Notes: a model not told the origin generated them from the letters alone. A stretch of DNA of 64,000 nucleotides from Maribacter arenosus (GCF_014610845.1 NZ_JABTCG010000005.1:62001-126000); one strand, 5' to 3'; numbered from the stretch's first letter, positions 17,995-27,308 are shown. Program-made: numbers and translations.

Positions 17995-18906
17995 TTAATT
18001 CAAATTCCTAAACTCACTTGGTGAATGCCCGACACGCTGTTTAAAAAGCCTTGAGAAATGCTGTGGATACTTAAAACCTAATTCATAGGCAATTTCACTG
18101 ACCGATTTGTTCGGGTCAAAAACTTTTTCCTTGGCAATATCTATGAGCTTGTTCTGAATATATTCCTGGGCTGAGTTTCCCGTTTCCTTTTTGACCAAAT
18201 CCCCAAAATAATTGGATGATAGATGTAACCGGTCGGCAAAATAACCCACCGAAGGCGTACCATGTTTTAGGGGTTTCTCAGATCCGAAATATTCGTTCAA
18301 CAAATTGTCGAACTTCTCTAAAGAACCTTGATTTTCCATTTCACGGGTCAAGAATTGTCGGTCATAGAAACGTGTGCAATAATCCAGGAAAAGTTCAATA
18401 TTGGCCACAATCAGTTTTTTACTGTGCTTATCAAGATTCTGCTCCAACTCGAATTGGATTTTTTCCAACAAACTCAGAATCACTTTACGTTCTTTTGCCG
18501 AAAGGTGCAACGCCTCGTTGGAGGAATACGAGAAAAAATTATAGGCACTCATTTTTTTGCCCAAATCGGTACCCAATAACAAATCTGGATGAAATAACAT
18601 GGCATAGCCCTTAGGTACGTAATCAGGGTCGAAACCACCAAGTTCAATGGTCTGGTTTGGCGCCATAAAAACAAGTGTTCCCTCATCATAATCGTATGGT
18701 TTGCCTCCGTAATGCATTTTGCATCCCTTGGCATCTTTCAGAAAAATAGCATAACACTTATAATGGAAAGCATCGTAATCTTTGTTTGAATAATTCTCCT
18801 CACCCAACTTATCAAAATCAACAATTCCCACCAATGGATGTAAGACCTCCTGATTTCGGAGTCTCAGGTAATCACCAACAGTATTGATTTTCAAAACATT
18901 TTTCAT
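17995..18906 (-). CDS. AraC-family transcriptional regulator
   Basis: 303 aa. An N-terminal cupin-like sensing domain (about 1-170) is followed by a C-terminal AraC double helix-turn-helix (about 200-300): SSNYFGDLVKKETGNSAQEY, then VSEIAYELGFKYPQHFSRLF and the closing VGHSPSEFRN. This type is common in Bacteroidota beside detoxification or small-molecule enzyme genes. It is divergent from the exported-enzyme operon that starts at 19083, with 176 bp between them, and is the obvious candidate to control it. The inducer is unknown. Confidence 0.92.
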   Translation of the reverse strand: MKNVLKINTVGDYLRLRNQEVLHPLVGIVDFDKLGEENYSNKDYDAFHYKCYAIFLKDAKGCKMHYGGKPYDYDEGTLVFMAPNQTIELGGFDPDYVPKGYAMLFHPDLLLGTDLGKKMSAYNFFSYSSNEALHLSAKERKVILSLLEKIQFELEQNLDKHSKKLIVANIELFLDYCTRFYDRQFLTREMENQGSLEKFDNLLNEYFGSEKPLKHGTPSVGYFADRLHLSSNYFGDLVKKETGNSAQEYIQNKLIDIAKEKVFDPNKSVSEIAYELGFKYPQHFSRLFKQRVGHSPSEFRNLN

Positions 18907-19012
18907 GGTAAATACTAAATTTTTATTAAAGATAAGGCATTGATCTCCAGTGATTCAAGTAGTTCGGACAAAATCCGTAAAAATGGTAGGCAATTCCGTA
19001 ATCCGGGTATGA

Positions 19013-19040
19013 TTTGGCGGGTATTTACCTCGTACTTTTG
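19013..19040 (+). promoter_or_regulatory. Candidate Bacteroidota-type promoter of the exported-enzyme operon
   Basis: A TTTG (-33-like, 19013-19016) is followed after 16 bp by TACTTTTG (19033-19040), an exact match to the TAnnTTTG -7 consensus. Transcription would begin near 19047, giving a leader of about 35 nt before the ATG at 19083. The spacer is slightly shorter than typical. Confidence 0.5.
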
Positions 19041-19082
19041 AGCTATAGCAATTATCAAGGTCGTTTTAAATCAACGTTGTAT

Positions 19083-21275
19083 ATGAAAAACGTGGCATTA
19101 TTCGGATTCCTATTCGCATTAGGTGGTTTTGTATTAGGGCAAAATACCCCCAAAAGTATCACGGCCAAATACATCACGGACGAAATTGCCCTAGACGGAA
19201 CCATGGATGAAGCTATTTGGGAAACTGCGGAAGTAGCCCGTGATTTCCAACAGTTTTTTCCTTCGGATCAGGTAACCGCCGAATATAAGACCGAAGTGAA
19301 GGTTTTGTATTCGGACTCCCATCTGTATGTAGGTATATTTTCTGAAAAGGCCGCTGGTAATTATGTCGTATCTACCTTAAAAAGAGACTTCGGGGCCCTG
19401 ACCAATGACAATATCTCCCTATTGTTCGATACCTTCAGTGATGGGACCACGGCCTATTTTTTTGGAGTCACCCCATACGGGGTACTTCGCGAAGGTTTGG
19501 TCTCCGATGGTGGAACCTCCTTTAACAACACCTGGGACGTTAAATGGCAAGCCGAAGCGACCCGTTATGACGACCATTATGTCGTTGAGGTCGCCATTCC
19601 CTTTACCTCCTTGAAATTTCCCGAGGGCAGTACTTCATGGCGATTCCGGCCTTACCGCTGGAACAACCAAAGCAACCAGCAGGATACCTGGGTCAGGGTA
19701 CCACAGAACCAGATGCTCTCTAGCTTGGCCGATATGGGTGAATTGGTTTTTGAAAAACCCTTGGGGAAATCACGTACACCCATAGCGCTTATCCCTTATG
19801 TCAATGCTTTAGCCGATAAAGATTACACCTCTGATGAATCGAATACACAGTTTAAAGCCGGGGGTGATGCCAAAGTTTCAATCGGGAACGGAATGAATTT
19901 GGACCTGACCATAAACCCCGATTTTTCAAATGTTGAAATCGATGATATTTTCACCAACCTTACCCGTTTTGAGGTTCGGCTTCCCGAAAAACGCCAGTTT
20001 TTTATCGATAATAGCGACCTGTTCGAGAATTTTGGGAATACGTTCAATGAGGCAAAACCCTTTTTCTCCCGACGTATCGGTTTGGCCAGGGACGCCGATG
20101 GCAACCTGATCCAAAATGATATTATCGGTGGGGTACGGCTTAGTGGCAAACTCAATAAAGATTGGCGATTGGGTGTACTCAATATTCAGACGGCCAAAGA
20201 TGAGGCCAATGAAATTGCCTCCAATAACAACTTGATGTTGGCCCTACAACGTAAAGTAGGCAGCCGGTCGAATGTCGGGGTTTTTTGGGTGAACCGCCAG
20301 GCCATGGGGAATGAAGCCTATATAACGCCTGATGAAAACTACAATCGGGTCATCGGGGCCGACTATAACCTGGCATCGGCAAATAACATTTGGAATGGTA
20401 AATTCTATGTGCACAAATCCTTTCAACCGGGTGACCATAATGGAAATCTTTCTACACAGGCCACAGTCACTTATGGTCCACGAAGATGGCGCATAATCGA
20501 AGATTTAGTATATATCGATGAAGATTTTAGGGCTGATTTGGGATTTGTCCCAAGAAATGATATCCTAAAGTGGGGAAATGGTTTACAACGGATCCTCTAC
20601 CCCAAGAAGGGTATTATCAATACTCATGCGATTCAATTCTTGTCGCTGATGTATTGGAGACCTACTTTGGATTACAAAAAAACAGATCATGAATACAATC
20701 TTAGTTGGGAAGTGGCTTTTAAAGATCAGGCCACTGCCGAGGCAACATTTACGAACAACTTTATATTCCTGACCGCTCCATTTGACCCCACAAGATCCGA
20801 AGGGGCAATACCTATCCCCGGAAATCAAGGCTATCATTTTAATCAATTTGAATTTGAATACGAATCAAACAATACCAATTTGCTTACCTACGGGGCAAAT
20901 GCCAAGTTTGGCCAATTTTTCAATGGTAACATCACCGCTGTTGGGGCACTGCTGGGAATGCGTATACAACCCAAGGCACAATTCAGTTTGGCACTCGACT
21001 ACAACGGAATACGGTTACCTGACCCTTATGCCGATGCCGATATTTTCTTCGCCACTTTTCGGTCGGATATCACCTTTAGCAAAAGCCTCTTTTGGAATAC
21101 CCTTGTACAATACAGTAACCAACAAGAAAATTTGGGAATCAACTCACGATTGCAATGGCGGTTTGCCCCACTGTCGGATTTGTACCTCGTATATAACGAC
21201 AACTATTTTACCGATACTTTTGGGCCACGGTTTAGATCAATTAACTTGAAGCTCACTTATTGGCTTAACCTTTAA
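19083..21275 (+). CDS. DUF5916 outer-membrane protein with N-terminal CBM9-like domain
   Basis: 730 aa from the ATG at 19083, which begins a clear signal peptide (MKNVALFGFLFALGGF, cleavage near LGQ). A further upstream TTG start would bury it. Residues about 25-210 form a CBM9-like/DOMON-type sandwich (DGTMDEAIWETAE is its typical opening), and the remainder is the DUF5916 beta-rich region ending in a barrel-like C-terminus (LKLTYWLNL). Location is probably the outer membrane. The family's function is not known. It leads the eight-gene operon; the next gene starts 60 bp later. Confidence 0.88.
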   Translation: MKNVALFGFLFALGGFVLGQNTPKSITAKYITDEIALDGTMDEAIWETAEVARDFQQFFPSDQVTAEYKTEVKVLYSDSHLYVGIFSEKAAGNYVVSTLKRDFGALTNDNISLLFDTFSDGTTAYFFGVTPYGVLREGLVSDGGTSFNNTWDVKWQAEATRYDDHYVVEVAIPFTSLKFPEGSTSWRFRPYRWNNQSNQQDTWVRVPQNQMLSSLADMGELVFEKPLGKSRTPIALIPYVNALADKDYTSDESNTQFKAGGDAKVSIGNGMNLDLTINPDFSNVEIDDIFTNLTRFEVRLPEKRQFFIDNSDLFENFGNTFNEAKPFFSRRIGLARDADGNLIQNDIIGGVRLSGKLNKDWRLGVLNIQTAKDEANEIASNNNLMLALQRKVGSRSNVGVFWVNRQAMGNEAYITPDENYNRVIGADYNLASANNIWNGKFYVHKSFQPGDHNGNLSTQATVTYGPRRWRIIEDLVYIDEDFRADLGFVPRNDILKWGNGLQRILYPKKGIINTHAIQFLSLMYWRPTLDYKKTDHEYNLSWEVAFKDQATAEATFTNNFIFLTAPFDPTRSEGAIPIPGNQGYHFNQFEFEYESNNTNLLTYGANAKFGQFFNGNITAVGALLGMRIQPKAQFSLALDYNGIRLPDPYADADIFFATFRSDITFSKSLFWNTLVQYSNQQENLGINSRLQWRFAPLSDLYLVYNDNYFTDTFGPRFRSINLKLTYWLNL

Positions 21276-21335
21276 GAAAAATATCAAGACATGATAGATA
21301 ACTTGAGAACAATCCATATCATAAAAATTTCAAGA

Positions 21336-22235
21336 ATGAAAAATCAAAAGATTTGGCTCTGTATAGTAATGTTTTTTACACTAATTCTATCAATAAAGGC
21401 ACAGACAACCACTGAAAGTACAGAAACCAAAAAGTACCAAGCAAAGGCGCCCTCGACCCAACCTTTTGGAGTGGAGGCCTTTGATTCATCCGACAAGACC
21501 ACCTTGCGATGGCTTGGTATGGGGGGCTTTTTCATCAACAGTAGGGGCACTACCATGATGATCGACCCACTTTTAAAAGGATTTGATATGCCCGTAATGA
21601 TTACGTATCCCATCACAACTGAAGACGTGCCCAGTTTGGATGCCGTATTGGTCACCCATGCCGATAACGATCATTATAGTGTACCAACAACCAACGATTT
21701 GGCAGAAGTTACAAAGTCGTACCACAGCACCCAATTTGTCGGCTCGCTGTTAAAAAACGAAGGATTGCCGGGTATGGGCCATGACATTGGCGATGTTTTT
21801 AAGGTTGGTCCCGTAAAGATAACCGTAACCCCTGTAGACCACGCTTGGCAAAATGCCTATCCTGGTACAAGCCCAAGAAAGTTTAAAGACGAGGATTCCT
21901 GCGGGTTTTGGATAGAAACCCCTGATGGCACCATTTGGGCAACGGGAGATTCCAAGTTGATGCCCGAACACCTTACCATGCCCACACCCGATGCGATTCT
22001 CTTCGATTGGTCGGATAGCGAATGGCATTTTACCTTTGAAGGTGCCGTAAAATTGGCAAATACCTACCCAAATACCATCTTGCTACTCAATCATTGGGGG
22101 TCGGTTGACGCTCCCGATTTTCCGCCTTTTAATGCGGACCCAAAGGACCTGAACGACGTGGTGGTCAATCCGGAAAGGATTGTGGTATTAGCTCCAGGAG
22201 AACCCTATACACTTGAACGTTTGAAAACCAATTAA
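21336..22235 (+). CDS. Exported MBL-fold (UlaG-like) metal-dependent hydrolase
   Basis: 299 aa from the ATG at 21336, which gives a normal signal peptide ending at IKAQ. It has a beta-lactamase fold of the UlaG/RomA group: MIDPLL, THADNDHY, VDHAW, ATGDSKLM and LLNHWGS. The usual HxHxDH metal motif reads His108-Ala-Asp110-Asn-Asp112-His113, so the second histidine is aspartate. UlaG-like enzymes open lactones or cleave phospholipids; nothing here fixes the substrate. The stop is 1 bp before the next start, so translation is probably coupled. Confidence 0.85.
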   Translation: MKNQKIWLCIVMFFTLILSIKAQTTTESTETKKYQAKAPSTQPFGVEAFDSSDKTTLRWLGMGGFFINSRGTTMMIDPLLKGFDMPVMITYPITTEDVPSLDAVLVTHADNDHYSVPTTNDLAEVTKSYHSTQFVGSLLKNEGLPGMGHDIGDVFKVGPVKITVTPVDHAWQNAYPGTSPRKFKDEDSCGFWIETPDGTIWATGDSKLMPEHLTMPTPDAILFDWSDSEWHFTFEGAVKLANTYPNTILLLNHWGSVDAPDFPPFNADPKDLNDVVVNPERIVVLAPGEPYTLERLKTN

Positions 22236-22236
22236 A

Positions 22237-22998
22237 ATGAAAAACCAATACACCGTGTTTCAAGTTTTTGCAGTTGGTGTAATACTTTCTTTTTCATTTT
22301 TTGGTCAATCTCAAGAAGAAAATGAGCCCTTTCTGGACGATTTTCGCGGTACGGCCAGCGTAACCCATAACGGGATTTCATTGGTGCCCTCTTTCTCGTT
22401 GGGCGATCCTGCCGCGATCATTGATTTGAAGTTTACCAAAGGTAAGCTGAGCTTTGAACCCGATATGCGCTTTGCTTTGGAAGGAAAACCTTGGTCATTC
22501 CTGTTTTGGTTTCGCTACAAGGCCATTGAAAAGGAACGATTTTCGCTGCGTATCGGGGCGCACCCCGCATTGAACTTTAGAACTGTGAGCATTATTAGGG
22601 ATGGGCAAACTGAAAATCTGTTAGAATCGCGACGCTATCTGGCTGCTGAAATCGCTCCGAACTATAAAATATCCGAAAAGGCAAGTATGGGCATGTATTA
22701 CCTGCGAGGCCAAGGTTTTGACGAGGGAGTAAAAACAACCAATTTTTTGGTATTGAATGCATCGTTCACTAATTTATTCATTTCAGAACAGCTCTATTTC
22801 AATATATCACCACAGGCCTACTATTTGACCACAGACGATGATGTAGGTTATTATGTTGTAAGCTTTATAACCTTTGCCAAAAAAGACTTTCCATGGTCCA
22901 TTTCGGCTATTTTGAATAAAGCCATCGATACAGAAATTGTGCCCGAAGATGATTTTACCTGGAACGTTTCATTGGTATATAGTTTTGGAGGGCCATAA
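22237..22998 (+). CDS. Exported beta-barrel-like protein of unknown function
   Basis: 253 aa with a signal peptide (cleavage near FGQSQ, residue 26). The mature part alternates polar and hydrophobic residues in short strands and ends in NVSLVYSFGGP, compatible with a small outer-membrane beta-barrel. I do not recognise a named family. It follows the MBL gene by 1 bp and precedes the carboxymuconolactone decarboxylase-like gene by 57 bp, so it is part of the operon. It could be the outer-membrane pore for the pathway's substrate; that is inference. Confidence 0.75.
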   Translation: MKNQYTVFQVFAVGVILSFSFFGQSQEENEPFLDDFRGTASVTHNGISLVPSFSLGDPAAIIDLKFTKGKLSFEPDMRFALEGKPWSFLFWFRYKAIEKERFSLRIGAHPALNFRTVSIIRDGQTENLLESRRYLAAEIAPNYKISEKASMGMYYLRGQGFDEGVKTTNFLVLNASFTNLFISEQLYFNISPQAYYLTTDDDVGYYVVSFITFAKKDFPWSISAILNKAIDTEIVPEDDFTWNVSLVYSFGGP

Positions 22999-23055
22999 AT
23001 AGATAAAAAGCCTAAATTGTAATTAGAAAATAATTTGATATAAAACATAGCCATC

Positions 23056-23781
23056 ATGATAAATAAACCATTTTTAAAATCACTTTTTTGCCTGTTTTTG
23101 TTGCTAAACTTTACCCTTGTTTCGGCTGCAATTGAACCCTACGGATTATCGGCAAAAGAAAAATCGATAGTGACCATTTCGGCACTGACCGCAAAAGGCG
23201 ATCTGGTAAATTTGGAAACGGCCTTGGTCGAAGGTTTGGAGGCAGGACTGACCGTTAACGAGATCAAGGAGGTCATGGTACATCTCTATGCCTACTGCGG
23301 ATTTCCACGTAGCCTACGAGGTTTACGAAGTTTTATCAACGTATTGGATGAACGCAAGGAACAAGGAATTGAAGATACTATGGGAAAAGAGGCCACTCCT
23401 ATTGAAGATATGCGTCCAAAATACGACAGGGGAAAATCGATATTAGAAGACTTGGTGCAAAAGAAGTTGGATGGTCCAAAAGCCGATTATGCAGAGTTTG
23501 CCCCTGTTATCGAAGTCTTTTTAAAGGAACACTTGTTTGCCGATATTTTTGAACGCGATGTTTTGGACTATCAGCAAAGGGAACTGGTCACGGTTTCCGT
23601 TTTGATAACGATCGGCGATGTTGAACCTATGCTCCGCTCGCATATGAATATCTGCTTAATACAGGGAATTACCCCAGAAAAATTAGTAGAATTGGTCGAT
23701 GTTTTGAAGAATAATGTGGACAATTCAAAAATCGATTCGGCCAAGGAAGTTTTGGGCGAATTGTTAGCATCTAAAGATTAA
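23056..23781 (+). CDS. Exported carboxymuconolactone decarboxylase/AhpD-like protein (two CMD domains)
   Basis: 241 aa with a signal peptide (cleavage near VSAA, residue 24). There are two CMD domains: about 35-100, with MVHLYAYCGFPRSLRGL, and about 150-235, with LVTVSVLITIGDVEPMLRSH. The family covers 4-carboxymuconolactone decarboxylases and AhpD-like peroxidase partners; this two-domain exported form is common in operons with cupins and hydrolases, but its reaction is unknown. The cytoplasmic aromatic-degradation enzyme is not exported, so a beta-ketoadipate role is doubtful. The cupin gene follows after 15 bp. Confidence 0.87.
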   Translation: MINKPFLKSLFCLFLLLNFTLVSAAIEPYGLSAKEKSIVTISALTAKGDLVNLETALVEGLEAGLTVNEIKEVMVHLYAYCGFPRSLRGLRSFINVLDERKEQGIEDTMGKEATPIEDMRPKYDRGKSILEDLVQKKLDGPKADYAEFAPVIEVFLKEHLFADIFERDVLDYQQRELVTVSVLITIGDVEPMLRSHMNICLIQGITPEKLVELVDVLKNNVDNSKIDSAKEVLGELLASKD

Positions 23782-23796
23782 CACAACTTGGAACCT

Positions 23797-24285
23797 ATGA
23801 ACAACAAAAATCTTTTAGTAGTAATCTTGATTGTAACAATCATCTTTTCTTGTAAACCTTCGGAGGAAAAAAATATTACAGTCAATTCAACCGCGGAACA
23901 AGAACTGATTTTTCCCAAGGGGAAAATAATCGCAAATGACAACTTTGTCGGAAATGCCTGGTTGGAAATGCTTGTGTTTGCAGATAGTATCAACCAAAAT
24001 TCCGTTGGCAGCGTTACGTTTGAACCAGGGGCAAGAACCAACTGGCATTCGCATCCAAACGGACAGATTATCTTGGCCTTGGAAGGCGAAGGTTATTACC
24101 AGGAAAAAGGAAGTGAAAAGAAATTACTACGCAAAGGGGATGTTGTAAAATGTCCTTCGAACATCCCGCATTGGCACGGAGCAAGTTCGGATACCGAATT
24201 TATACAAGTGGCGATTACAAGCAGGATAAACGGCTCAACGGAATGGCTTGAAGCGGTTACCGATCAAGAGTACACAAAGCGATAA
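23797..24285 (+). CDS. Cupin-domain lipoprotein
   Basis: 162 aa from the ATG at 23797 (an in-frame TTG lies three codons upstream). It has a lipoprotein signal with lipobox FSC near residue 20. A single cupin covers about 50-150: the first motif is NWHSHPNGQIILALEGEG (two His and a Glu for metal), the second PSNIPHWHGA. It therefore probably binds Fe, Mn or Zn. It resembles small cupins encoded beside CMD proteins. It would sit in a membrane leaflet facing the periplasm. Reaction unknown. Confidence 0.87.
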   Translation: MNNKNLLVVILIVTIIFSCKPSEEKNITVNSTAEQELIFPKGKIIANDNFVGNAWLEMLVFADSINQNSVGSVTFEPGARTNWHSHPNGQIILALEGEGYYQEKGSEKKLLRKGDVVKCPSNIPHWHGASSDTEFIQVAITSRINGSTEWLEAVTDQEYTKR

Positions 24286-24333
24286 ATAAGGGGAATGAAT
24301 CCCAATTCCATTTAAAGAAATAAAATCTTAGCT

Positions 24334-25401
24334 ATGAAATTCGCAGAAACAACATTTATACTATCAATTGGCTTCTTAATATTGATGATGTCGGGCATCA
24401 TTGCCCAAAAAGAACCCATGATGATCCAAGATCAGGGCAGTTTTGTGGTGGGTGGCAGCGTTATTGAAAACCCGGGCAATTTTGACGCTATCAAACGAAC
24501 CCCTGAAGGTCAGACCTTTCATGGCGACCATGCCTATGTATTTTACCAGATTCCCGTGGAGGCCCGTAAATATCCTCTGGTTATGTGGCACGGTTTTGGG
24601 CAGTTTTCAAAAACATGGGAAACCACGCCCGATGGACGGGAAGGTTACCAGAACATTTTTGTAAGACGCGGTTTTAGCACCTATCTCATGGATCAGCCCA
24701 GACGTGGTAGGGCAAGTCGCAGCATGGTCGAAGCAACGATAACCCCAACACCCGATGAACAGTTCTGGTTCAACATCTTTCGTATAGGGGTATGGCCCGA
24801 TTATTTCCGCGGTGTACAATTTGCCCAAGACGAGGAATCGCTGAACCAGTATTTCCGCCAAATGGTCCCCAATATTGGGGGATTTGATACCGAAGTCATT
24901 ACGGATGCCGCATCACAACTTTTTGATAAAATTGGGGAAGGCATTCTAGTGACCCATTCCCATTCTGGCGGCTTTGGTTGGGCAACCGCCATGAAAAACC
25001 AAAACATTAAGGCGATTGTTTCTTATGAACCTGGATCGGGTTTCCCATTTCCAGAGGGTGAAGTGCCCCTACCATTGGAAAGTTCTGCTGGGCCGTTGGA
25101 AGCCGTTGGTGTTTCGAAAGATGAGTTCATGAAACTGACCAAGATTCCCATAGTTATTTACTATGGGGATTTTATCCCTGAAGTGTATGACCCCAACCCG
25201 GGAACGGATGGCTGGCGCGTACGTTTAGAAATGGCAAAAAAGTGGCGCGATGTTGTAAACAAACATGGTGGCGATGTAACGGTCGTTCACTTACCTGAAA
25301 TTGGAATAAAAGGGAATACCCATTTTCCGTTTTCAGATCTAAACAATGTGGAAGTTGCCGACATGATGTCGGCGTGGTTAAAAGAAAAAGAACTGGACTA
25401 A
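24334..25401 (+). CDS. Exported alpha/beta hydrolase (esterase-like)
   Basis: 355 aa with a signal peptide (cleavage near GIIAQ, residue 25). Alpha/beta hydrolase signs are VMWHGFGQFSKTWE (oxyanion region), VTHSHSGGFGW with nucleophile Ser211, and a C-terminal GNTHFPF holding the catalytic His. The nucleophile elbow reads S-H-S-G-G rather than G-x-S-x-G. The resemblance is to the large esterase/hydrolase group encoded with cupins and CMD proteins. An ester or lactone is the likely substrate. It lies 48 bp after the cupin and 12 bp before the next gene. Confidence 0.86.
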   Translation: MKFAETTFILSIGFLILMMSGIIAQKEPMMIQDQGSFVVGGSVIENPGNFDAIKRTPEGQTFHGDHAYVFYQIPVEARKYPLVMWHGFGQFSKTWETTPDGREGYQNIFVRRGFSTYLMDQPRRGRASRSMVEATITPTPDEQFWFNIFRIGVWPDYFRGVQFAQDEESLNQYFRQMVPNIGGFDTEVITDAASQLFDKIGEGILVTHSHSGGFGWATAMKNQNIKAIVSYEPGSGFPFPEGEVPLPLESSAGPLEAVGVSKDEFMKLTKIPIVIYYGDFIPEVYDPNPGTDGWRVRLEMAKKWRDVVNKHGGDVTVVHLPEIGIKGNTHFPFSDLNNVEVADMMSAWLKEKELD

Positions 25402-25413
25402 AACAAGACCTCG

Positions 25414-25842
25414 ATGAAATTTCAAAATATCAGCTTATTTTTTCTTTTCGCTATATCAATAAATTGTTTTGGACAAGATACCAATATGGAAAAAAAAGAT
25501 GTTGCTAAAGGAGAAATGATGGTTCGGATTGCCGAATTGGAAATTGACCCAAATGCTATTAACGAGTACCTTAATATACTAAAAGAGGAAGCAGAAGCAT
25601 CGGTACGGTTGGAGCCTGGGGTCATTTGCATTTATCCTATGTATCAAAAAGAGAATCCGACGCAAATAAGGCTTTTGGAAATCTATGCCAATAAAGCGGC
25701 TTACGAATCACATTTACAAACGTCTCATTTCAAAAAGTACAAAACATCGACCTTAGCTATGGTCAAAGATTTAAAGCTCATTGATATGCAAGCAATTGAC
25801 CCCGAATCTATGGCCATTATTTTTAATAAACTGAAACAATAA
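25414..25842 (+). CDS. Exported antibiotic biosynthesis monooxygenase (ABM)-like protein
   Basis: 142 aa with a signal peptide (cleavage near CFGQD, residue 21). Residues about 40-130 fit the dimeric alpha/beta-barrel ABM/YgiN fold: MVRIAELEIDPNAINEYLNI, VRLEPGVICIYPMY and the HLQTSHFKKYK segment. YgiN-type proteins oxidise quinols and related compounds without a cofactor. An exported form in this operon suggests work on a redox-active aromatic, but no substrate is seen. Spacing is 12 bp from the hydrolase and 14 bp to the NTF2-like gene. Confidence 0.85.
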   Translation: MKFQNISLFFLFAISINCFGQDTNMEKKDVAKGEMMVRIAELEIDPNAINEYLNILKEEAEASVRLEPGVICIYPMYQKENPTQIRLLEIYANKAAYESHLQTSHFKKYKTSTLAMVKDLKLIDMQAIDPESMAIIFNKLKQ

Positions 25843-25856
25843 CTTAAAAAAATAAA

Positions 25857-26303
25857 ATGAGAACACTTGTAATCGGAATCTTTATAATGCTACTCAGCGC
25901 ACCTTCTTTTGCACAAGAAGCGACGGTTGAACAAGAGATCAAGGACCTTTCCAAAGCCAAATGGCAATGGATGGCCGATAAAGATGTAGACAAACTTGCG
26001 GAACTCTTTCATGACAAGGCCAAGTTCGTGCATATGGGCGGTACTTGGGGAAAAGACAGGGAGGTAGACATCATTAGAAATGGATTCATCCATTACAAAA
26101 AGGCGGATGTCCATGAAGTCATGGTGGAAGTCCTTAATGAAAACACCGTTATTCTATGGAACCAAATTACATTGTTGGCGGTCGTTGGTGACAATGAAGT
26201 CACTAACCCTTTTATGGTCACGGAAGTCTATGTAAAAGAAGATAGGAACTGGAAATTGGCCGATTTGACATTCTCCAAAGTACTTGTTCGTGGTGGTGAA
26301 TAG
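25857..26303 (+). CDS. Exported NTF2-like (DUF4440/SnoaL-type) protein
   Basis: 148 aa with a signal peptide (cleavage near SFAQE, residue 20). The cone-shaped NTF2-like fold is shown by the leading helix KAKWQWMADKDVDKLAELF, then HDKAKFVHMGGTWGKDRE, and the closing strand NWKLADLTFSKVL. Members include isomerases, hydrolases and binding proteins. It is the last gene of the operon; the next gene starts 108 bp later behind an AT-rich palindrome. Role unknown. Confidence 0.85.
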   Translation: MRTLVIGIFIMLLSAPSFAQEATVEQEIKDLSKAKWQWMADKDVDKLAELFHDKAKFVHMGGTWGKDREVDIIRNGFIHYKKADVHEVMVEVLNENTVILWNQITLLAVVGDNEVTNPFMVTEVYVKEDRNWKLADLTFSKVLVRGGE

Positions 26304-26343
26304 TTTTACGAGGTCTAATAGATTTGTGAACCACTTAATTACT

Positions 26344-26361
26344 ATATTATCAGTATAATAT
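26344..26361. repeat. AT-rich inverted repeat upstream of the esterase
   Basis: ATATTAT-CAGT-ATAATAT, a perfect 7-bp inverted repeat 50 bp before the ATG at 26412. Its right arm runs into ATTTGTGC, a -7-like sequence. It could be an operator; with only A/T in the arms, chance is possible. Confidence 0.35.
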
Positions 26362-26411
26362 TTGTGCTGAAACAGAATAATTCAATGTCCAGTTAGTTAT
26401 ACATAGAAACC

Positions 26412-27308
26412 ATGAGCAAAATCCATTATCGAATCTTCATTCTATTTTTAATTCTCGTAACCCAAGGTTTTTCACAAACCAACCCTGTAATCGACATTTT
26501 TCCTGAAGGCACCATGTTGCATGGAAACATCAATTATAACAATGACACACTACAAAATCACTTGTTGGACATCTATTTACCCTCAATTGCAAAACGGAAA
26601 ATTCCACTGGTCATTTTTGTGCATGGCGGCGGGTGGTTGGTCAATGATAAGTATGCCGATATTGGCTATATGAAAAAAACGGTGGCAGCTATTCTTGATA
26701 AGGGATATGCCTTGGCATCCATAGATTATCGATTTGCGAACCAGGCGATATTTCCGGCCCAAATACAGGATTGTAATCAGGCAGTTTCTTATTTGTATGA
26801 CCATGCTGATCAATATGGATTTGATACAGATCGTATTGCCGTAATGGGCTTTTCTGCAGGGGGTCATTTGGCTTCGTTGATGGCCTTGTCAATAAATAAT
26901 GATGTCCCAGACTTTTTTATGCCCGAAACGACAAAGTCATTCGATTTCAAGGCAGTGGTCGATTTTTATGGTCCGGCCGAACTGATTTTATTCCCCCGCG
27001 CTGACGACCCCAAATCCCCGGAAGGCTTATTGATAGGGGCTGCCCCACTAACACGTCCCGATTTGGCAAAGGCCGCCAGCCCGGTGACCTATGTAGACAA
27101 AAATGATCCACCTTTTTTGATTATACATGGCGAAAAAGATGAAATGGTTTCCCCTAAAAACTCTCAACTCCTGAGTGCCTGGCTGACTGTGGAAGGGGTC
27201 GAAAATGAATTGGTCATTGTAAAGGACGCACCTCATTATGGGGAGATGTTCGATGTAGACGAGATTAGAACTAAAGTTTTGGATTTTCTTGGCAAACATC
27301 TGAATTGA
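26412..27308 (+). CDS. Exported alpha/beta hydrolase, BD-FAE-like esterase
   Basis: 298 aa with a signal peptide (cleavage near GFSQT, residue 22). It is of the hormone-sensitive-lipase/feruloyl or acetylxylan esterase kind: VHGGGWLV forms the oxyanion hole, MGFSAGGHLASL has nucleophile Ser148, IHGEKDEMVSP bears the Asp and APHYGEMF the His. It probably removes acyl groups from polysaccharides. It follows the exported operon after 108 bp and may have its own promoter. It is convergent with GH20. Confidence 0.88.
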   Translation: MSKIHYRIFILFLILVTQGFSQTNPVIDIFPEGTMLHGNINYNNDTLQNHLLDIYLPSIAKRKIPLVIFVHGGGWLVNDKYADIGYMKKTVAAILDKGYALASIDYRFANQAIFPAQIQDCNQAVSYLYDHADQYGFDTDRIAVMGFSAGGHLASLMALSINNDVPDFFMPETTKSFDFKAVVDFYGPAELILFPRADDPKSPEGLLIGAAPLTRPDLAKAASPVTYVDKNDPPFLIIHGEKDEMVSPKNSQLLSAWLTVEGVENELVIVKDAPHYGEMFDVDEIRTKVLDFLGKHLN

